NCBI RefSeq assembly: GCF_026113935.1
Contig: NZ_JAPEUL010000006.1
Span: 171,001 to 235,000 of the forward strand
Direction: 5' to 3'
Length of the DNA stretch: 64,000 nt
Origin: Marinomonas rhodophyticola
Lineage (GTDB): Bacteria > Pseudomonadota > Gammaproteobacteria > Pseudomonadales > Marinomonadaceae
In this document: in pieces, positions 63,725 through 64,000 of the stretch
Numbering within the stretch: position 1 is the stretch's first letter
How the letters are laid out: the number at the start of each line of letters is the position of its first letter
Translations under genes and position numbers: made by a program
The notes under the pieces: generated by a model
Seen by the model: only the letters and a program-made list of their open reading frames with translations
The model's database searches: none
What the model was told of the DNA's origin: nothing

Positions 63725-64000
63725 ATATAACCCAAAATAGTTTCGGATCACATACCAAAGGGCTTTTGTACCCCTCTGGATTTACGATTTAGAAAGTCAT
63801 CTAGGTTAAAGATGCTTTCCACCGGTTTGACGCTTGATTATCGTCTATTTCAAAATTCGAATTGTTAAAGAGCAAGTTTAGTGCAAAGCACTAAGTCAGA
63901 GACTAAACCATCACTTGCGTGACGCTTTGTTTAGTGTCTTGCTTAAAGCTTTGTCGCTAAGCTTTCTAAACTAGATACTGTATCTCGCCAATGAATAATC
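63725..64000 (-). other. 16S-23S spacer, partial, with boxA-like element and 5' processing-stem arm
   Basis: GCTCTTTAACAATT (minus strand, 63860-63873) resembles the rRNA boxA antitermination site. 63833-63871 is the 5' arm of the pre-23S stem. No tRNA gene is visible in these 276 bases. The 16S gene and any tRNAs would lie beyond the window. Confidence 0.7.

Noticed and set aside
63725-64000. tRNA-Ile or tRNA-Ala in the visible 16S-23S spacer
   Set aside because: No CCA-ended cloverleaf is visible in the 276 bases present.

Overview
The window looks like chromosomal DNA from a marine gammaproteobacterium, most likely Marinomonas or a close relative in the Oceanospirillales. This is an inference from gene content: a TRAP transporter, the glpK/glpR/glpD cluster, a long-form GAPDH, the grpE-dnaK-dnaJ and fur-bamE-rnfH-ratA-smpB-ssrA blocks, a fused MrpAB-type antiporter, the hemB-ppk pair and the tmRNA tag ANDENYALAA. 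No database search was possible.

Layout. 1-2 kb: tail of a TRAP operon (solute-binding protein, DctQ, DctM). 2-8 kb: peroxiredoxin 5-type protein, a transmembrane chemoreceptor, a MocR-type regulator, a PilZ-like protein, a DUF501 protein and a small unknown. 7.8-12 kb: glycerol kinase, repressor and aerobic dehydrogenase with GlpR-like operators. 12-16 kb: a TSUP permease, a LysR regulator, a strong candidate small RNA (13976-14182) and long-form gap. 16-27 kb: DUF3392, a uridine-kinase-like protein, dnaJ/dnaK/grpE with sigma32-type promoters, recN, fur, bamE, rnfH, ratA, an NSS transporter and smpB. 27.0-29.9 kb: ssrA followed by a decayed integrative element carrying an AT-rich membrane protein, a broken tyrosine recombinase and a PBECR2-like nuclease. 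30-39 kb: a lipoprotein, a Yip1 protein, a soluble CZB chemoreceptor and the six-gene mrp operon. 39-45 kb: an ammonium transporter fused to GGDEF-EAL, a divergent tubulin/FtsZ-superfamily GTPase and a small unknown. 45-59 kb: ppx, rho, a flavin reductase, a YfcL-like protein, mqo, a CBS protein, hslO, yheS, hemB and ppk. 59-64 kb: palindromic repeats interrupted by an IS4-family element, then the 5S and 23S genes of a minus-strand rRNA operon.

The main technical oddity is that eleven genes, including dnaJ, recN, ppk, ppx, mqo and yheS, carry thirteen single-base frameshifts (ten insertions, three deletions). In each gene both halves keep full family similarity. That pattern fits residual sequencing or assembly error far better than mass pseudogenisation. 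I report these loci as full-length genes interrupted by a shift.

The most promising undescribed elements are the five-hairpin RNA with C-rich loops upstream of gap's terminator, the tubulin-like GTPase at 42491-44518, the nuclease-bearing ssrA island and the Amt-GGDEF-EAL fusion.
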